A DNA stretch of 27,115 nucleotides, from NCBI GenBank assembly GCA_020633625.1, contig JACKDJ010000045.1:1-27115 (forward strand), in the 5' to 3' direction. The stretch is from Myxococcales bacterium. GTDB taxonomy: Bacteria; Myxococcota_A; Bradymonadia; REDH01. The number at the start of each line of letters is the position of its first letter. Positions within the stretch are counted from its first letter, which is position 1. A program made the position numbers and the translations under genes. Below the pieces are notes generated by a model, which saw nothing but the letters and a program-made list of their open reading frames with translations, was not told the origin of the DNA and made no database searches. Shown here piece by piece: positions 24,664 through 27,115 of this stretch.

Positions 24664-27115
24664 GACTGCAAGGACTTCGCGGGCGGCGGGATGTGCGCGC
24701 CGGAGTCGATCTCGTCCGTCCCGGGTGGCTTCTGCACTGCCATCTGCAAGCTCGCCGGCGACGGCGTCCCGTGCCCGGACCACTCCCGATGCGTCGGCGT
24801 GACGGGGGACCCGATCTTCGGCGTCTGCCTCCCGATGTGTCTGACTTCCTCCGACTGCGTCGGCCCGGACCCGGAAGACCCCCTGTTCAAGGGGTCCTGC
24901 CGGCAGCTCTTCTATGGCGATGAGCCTGGACCGCTGACCTGCCGGCGCATGTGCGACGAGCTCGACGGTTGCTCCGAGCCGCGCGTCTGCGACGAGCGCT
25001 ACCACACGTGCCGGCTCGAGAACGAAGCCGACGGCTGCATCGACGAAGACGAGGACGGCTGGCCCGACTGCGAGACGGCGGCGTGCTGGCAGAAGTGCGC
25101 GACCGCCACCGAGGTTCAGTGCGAGGACGGCTTCGACAACGATGCCGACGAGAAGATCGACTGCGAAGACCCGGACTGCTGGTTCCACACGCTGTGTACG
25201 GGCGCCGAGATCCGCTGCTCCGACGGCATCGACGACGACGGTGACGGCGACATCGACTGCGCCGACTCCGACTGCTTCGGTCACAGCATCTGCGGCGGCG
25301 AGACCGACTGCAGCGACGGCATCGACAACAACGGCAACGGCTACGTCGACTGCCACGACTATGACTGCCTCTACGCGCACGAGTGCATGAGCGAGGCGTG
25401 GTGCGGGCTCGACGAGGGCTGCTGCACGAACCTCGACGTGAACGGCGACCCCATCGACGACGATGGCGACGGCTTCGCGAACTGCGCAGACCCGGACTGC
25501 GCTCTCCTCCCGCTCGCCTGCCCCGACATCGTGTGGGGCGACGAGGGCGGCGTCGAGCTCGACTGCGGGAACTTCGACGACGATGACGGCGACGGCTGGA
25601 TCGACTGCCTCGACCCCGACTGCGACGACGACGTGGGCTGCGTCCCCGGCACCATGCCACTCGGCGGCCCGTGCTCCGCGCACAGCGACTGCGTGGGCGG
25701 CGCGCCGTGGCTGCAGCCGATGTGCCTGATGACTGGCCCCGACACCGCGCTCGGCGGCACCTGCACGCAGACCTGCAAGCTCGACGACCCGGTGGCGACT
25801 TGCAGCCAGGACATCGACGGCGACGGAGTCGACGATGGCTACCGGTGCATCGACACCGGGTTCGGGGGAGGGATCGGGCTGTGCTTGCCTGGCTGCTTCG
25901 ACGACGAGGATTGCGCCGCCGTGGCCGCAGCGGGCGGCTCCGCGCCGACGACGTGTGTCGAGAGCGGACTCGGGTTGAGCTTCGGCGTATGCGATCGTCG
26001 GCCGCGGGTTGGTTCCGGCGACTCGTGCGTCGCGGACGGTGACTGTTGTTCAGGCAGCTGCGACGCGGGCACATGTACGACCGTGGCGTCCGGCTCCTGG
26101 CAGACTCTAGCCGTGTTTGCGGTCGAGATACCTGCGACCGGGATCTGGACGGAGACAGAACAGTCCATCGCCCCGCTCGCGACCGAGAACTGGCCAAACG
26201 GCGACCCGGCACCGGCGGCGGCACTGCCAATGGGCACGAAGCTCCGCGTCGCGCCGTTCGATCGAAACTCATCGGGTTGCGGGGACGATGCCGACCCGGT
26301 CGCCGACGGACTTGGCGCCACGTGTCTCGTTATGGCCGTGGAAATGCTGCCGACGGGCCCGCAAGACGACCTCTGGCTGGAGCTCCTCTCTTGGCAGGGC
26401 GGCACTGCGCCCAGCCTCGCGGAAGCGGACGACCAGTTGTTCGTCCCGGAGCCATCAGTTGGCCGCTCGCCGCCGCCTGGACTGGTCGCCCCAGTCGGCT
26501 GGGCTGGCGACGGAGCTCGAGTCAGTAGCGGGGCGGCTGAGTGGATCTCGCATCCGGCGTTGTTCGAGCTAGATGCGAGCGAGATCGGCGGGACGGCCAC
26601 GCTCCTAGTGGCGCTTCGTGCATGGACGCCTCTCCCCGTGCCGAGCGGTTGTCGCGTGGAGACCGATTGTGCCGACAGTGTGGACGGCGACCTAGACGGC
26701 CAAACGGACTGTGCTGATCCGGACTGCCGGTTGCAACGGCAATGTCACGGCGCACTCACGGCCAACGGCGGTGCCTGCGCCAGCGACGAAGAGTGCGATA
26801 GCGGTGCTTGCGTCGACGGCCACTGTGCGAAGCGTCTCGACCTCCCGCTGCCCACGATCGACGACTGGCTCCCGGCCGGGATGGACTTCGAGTCCGTTCT
26901 GATGAGGAACTTCGTGTACGCCGAGTCGCCTGGCTACGGCGCAGCCTACGCCGCGTCACTGCAGGAGGTCATGAACAACTCCTCTGTCGTAGGCGACCTG
27001 ACGGCACTGTACGAAACTGCAGGCTTTTCCCCACTGAGCGGCGAGCGTGGGTCAGACTGGGTCCGAGAGCACATCCTGTTCCTCCTCGGCGAGGTTCAAG
27101 ATCCCTCCGCGGTCC
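24664..27115 (+). CDS. Cys-rich secreted protein with EF-hand-like DC repeats, 5'-truncated by IS66 and 3' partial
   Basis: One frame is open from 24655 to the end of the window (at least 817 codons), but its first in-frame stop upstream (TGA 24652-24654) lies inside the IS inverted repeat. The gene therefore has lost its 5' end, and no signal peptide remains; the first in-frame ATG is 24691. The product is very Cys/Asp-rich. About 24660-25030 has C-x-x-x-C segments. From 25036 to 25641 there are six repeats of the type C-x-D-G-x-D-D-D-x-D-G-x-x-D-C-x-D-x-D-C, reminiscent of calcium-binding loops in myxobacterial surface proteins. A seventh copy lies at 26668-26745. A beta-rich domain sits about 26100-26640. 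Codons after about 25800 are less GC3-biased. It may be a pseudogene or be driven by IS-borne transcription. Confidence 0.85.
25036..25641 (+). repeat. Six EF-hand-like DG-D-D-DG-DC repeats
   Basis: Repeat units at about 25036-25098, 25120-25197, 25216-25293, 25309-25386, 25423-25521 and 25564-25641. Units two to four are strictly periodic (96 then 93 bases). Each has an acidic calcium-loop-like core followed by DC-x-D-x-D-C and a closing Cys. A further copy is at 26668-26745. Confidence 0.8.

Noticed and set aside
22180..24670. 8-bp target site duplication around the IS
   Set aside because: GACACAAC and CGACTGCA do not match, also when shifted by one base.
1..27115. tRNA, rRNA or CRISPR array
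   Set aside because: I saw no tRNA-like T-arm context, no rRNA sequence and no regularly spaced identical DNA repeats; the repeats found are protein-level repeats in genes.

Overview
The window is GC-rich DNA from what looks like a member of the Myxococcota (myxobacteria-like, in the Polyangiales/Sandaracinaceae direction). The basis is very strong GC bias at third codon positions, large secreted Cys-rich repeat proteins, lipoproteins with Asp-rich linkers, duplicated formylglycine-enzyme-like domains, and a GGDEF regulator beside cell-wall and redox genes. This placement is inferred from style and not from a marker gene.

Layout. (1) 1-3680, plus strand: 3' part of a very large secreted protein with Cys-rich repeats, FN3-like domains and two tandem FGE/SUMF1-like domains that lack the catalytic cysteines. 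(2) 3933-8886, minus strand: probable operon ttcA (tRNA 2-thiocytidine), a CehA/McbA-type PHP metallohydrolase lipoprotein, and mutY; the last two overlap by one base (TGATG). (3) 9194-12606, plus strand: a diguanylate cyclase with a receiver lacking its phospho-acceptor Asp, a LysM-like/MepA-type (M74) murein endopeptidase, and a Gfo/Idh/MocA oxidoreductase. Strong hairpins lie between them and at the convergent end (12654-12733). (4) 12748-15607, minus strand: a two-gene operon of a GMC (cholesterol-oxidase-like) flavoprotein and an exported TPR-like protein. (5) 16018-22159, plus strand: a lipoprotein, a 75-residue beta-rich protein, a membrane-anchored PARP-like ADP-ribosyltransferase with an apparent H-Y-E triad, and an 1114-residue polytopic GTPase with zinc ribbons and a discoidin-like C-terminus. 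Base use here is visibly less GC-biased than in the housekeeping genes. (6) 22188-24662: a complete IS66-family element (tnpA, tnpB, tnpC) with 23-bp terminal inverted repeats matching at 21 of 23 positions and no visible target duplication. (7) 24663-27115, plus strand: a long Cys-rich gene with EF-hand-like repeats, cut off at its 5' end exactly at the IS border and running off the window.

The most interesting part is region 5. The transferase and GTPase genes lie on one strand, are predicted membrane proteins, and sit next to an IS element that marks a rearrangement junction. I read this as a candidate NAD-dependent, GTPase-controlled signalling or conflict system at the membrane. That function is an inference; the sequence directly supports only the motifs and the gene order.
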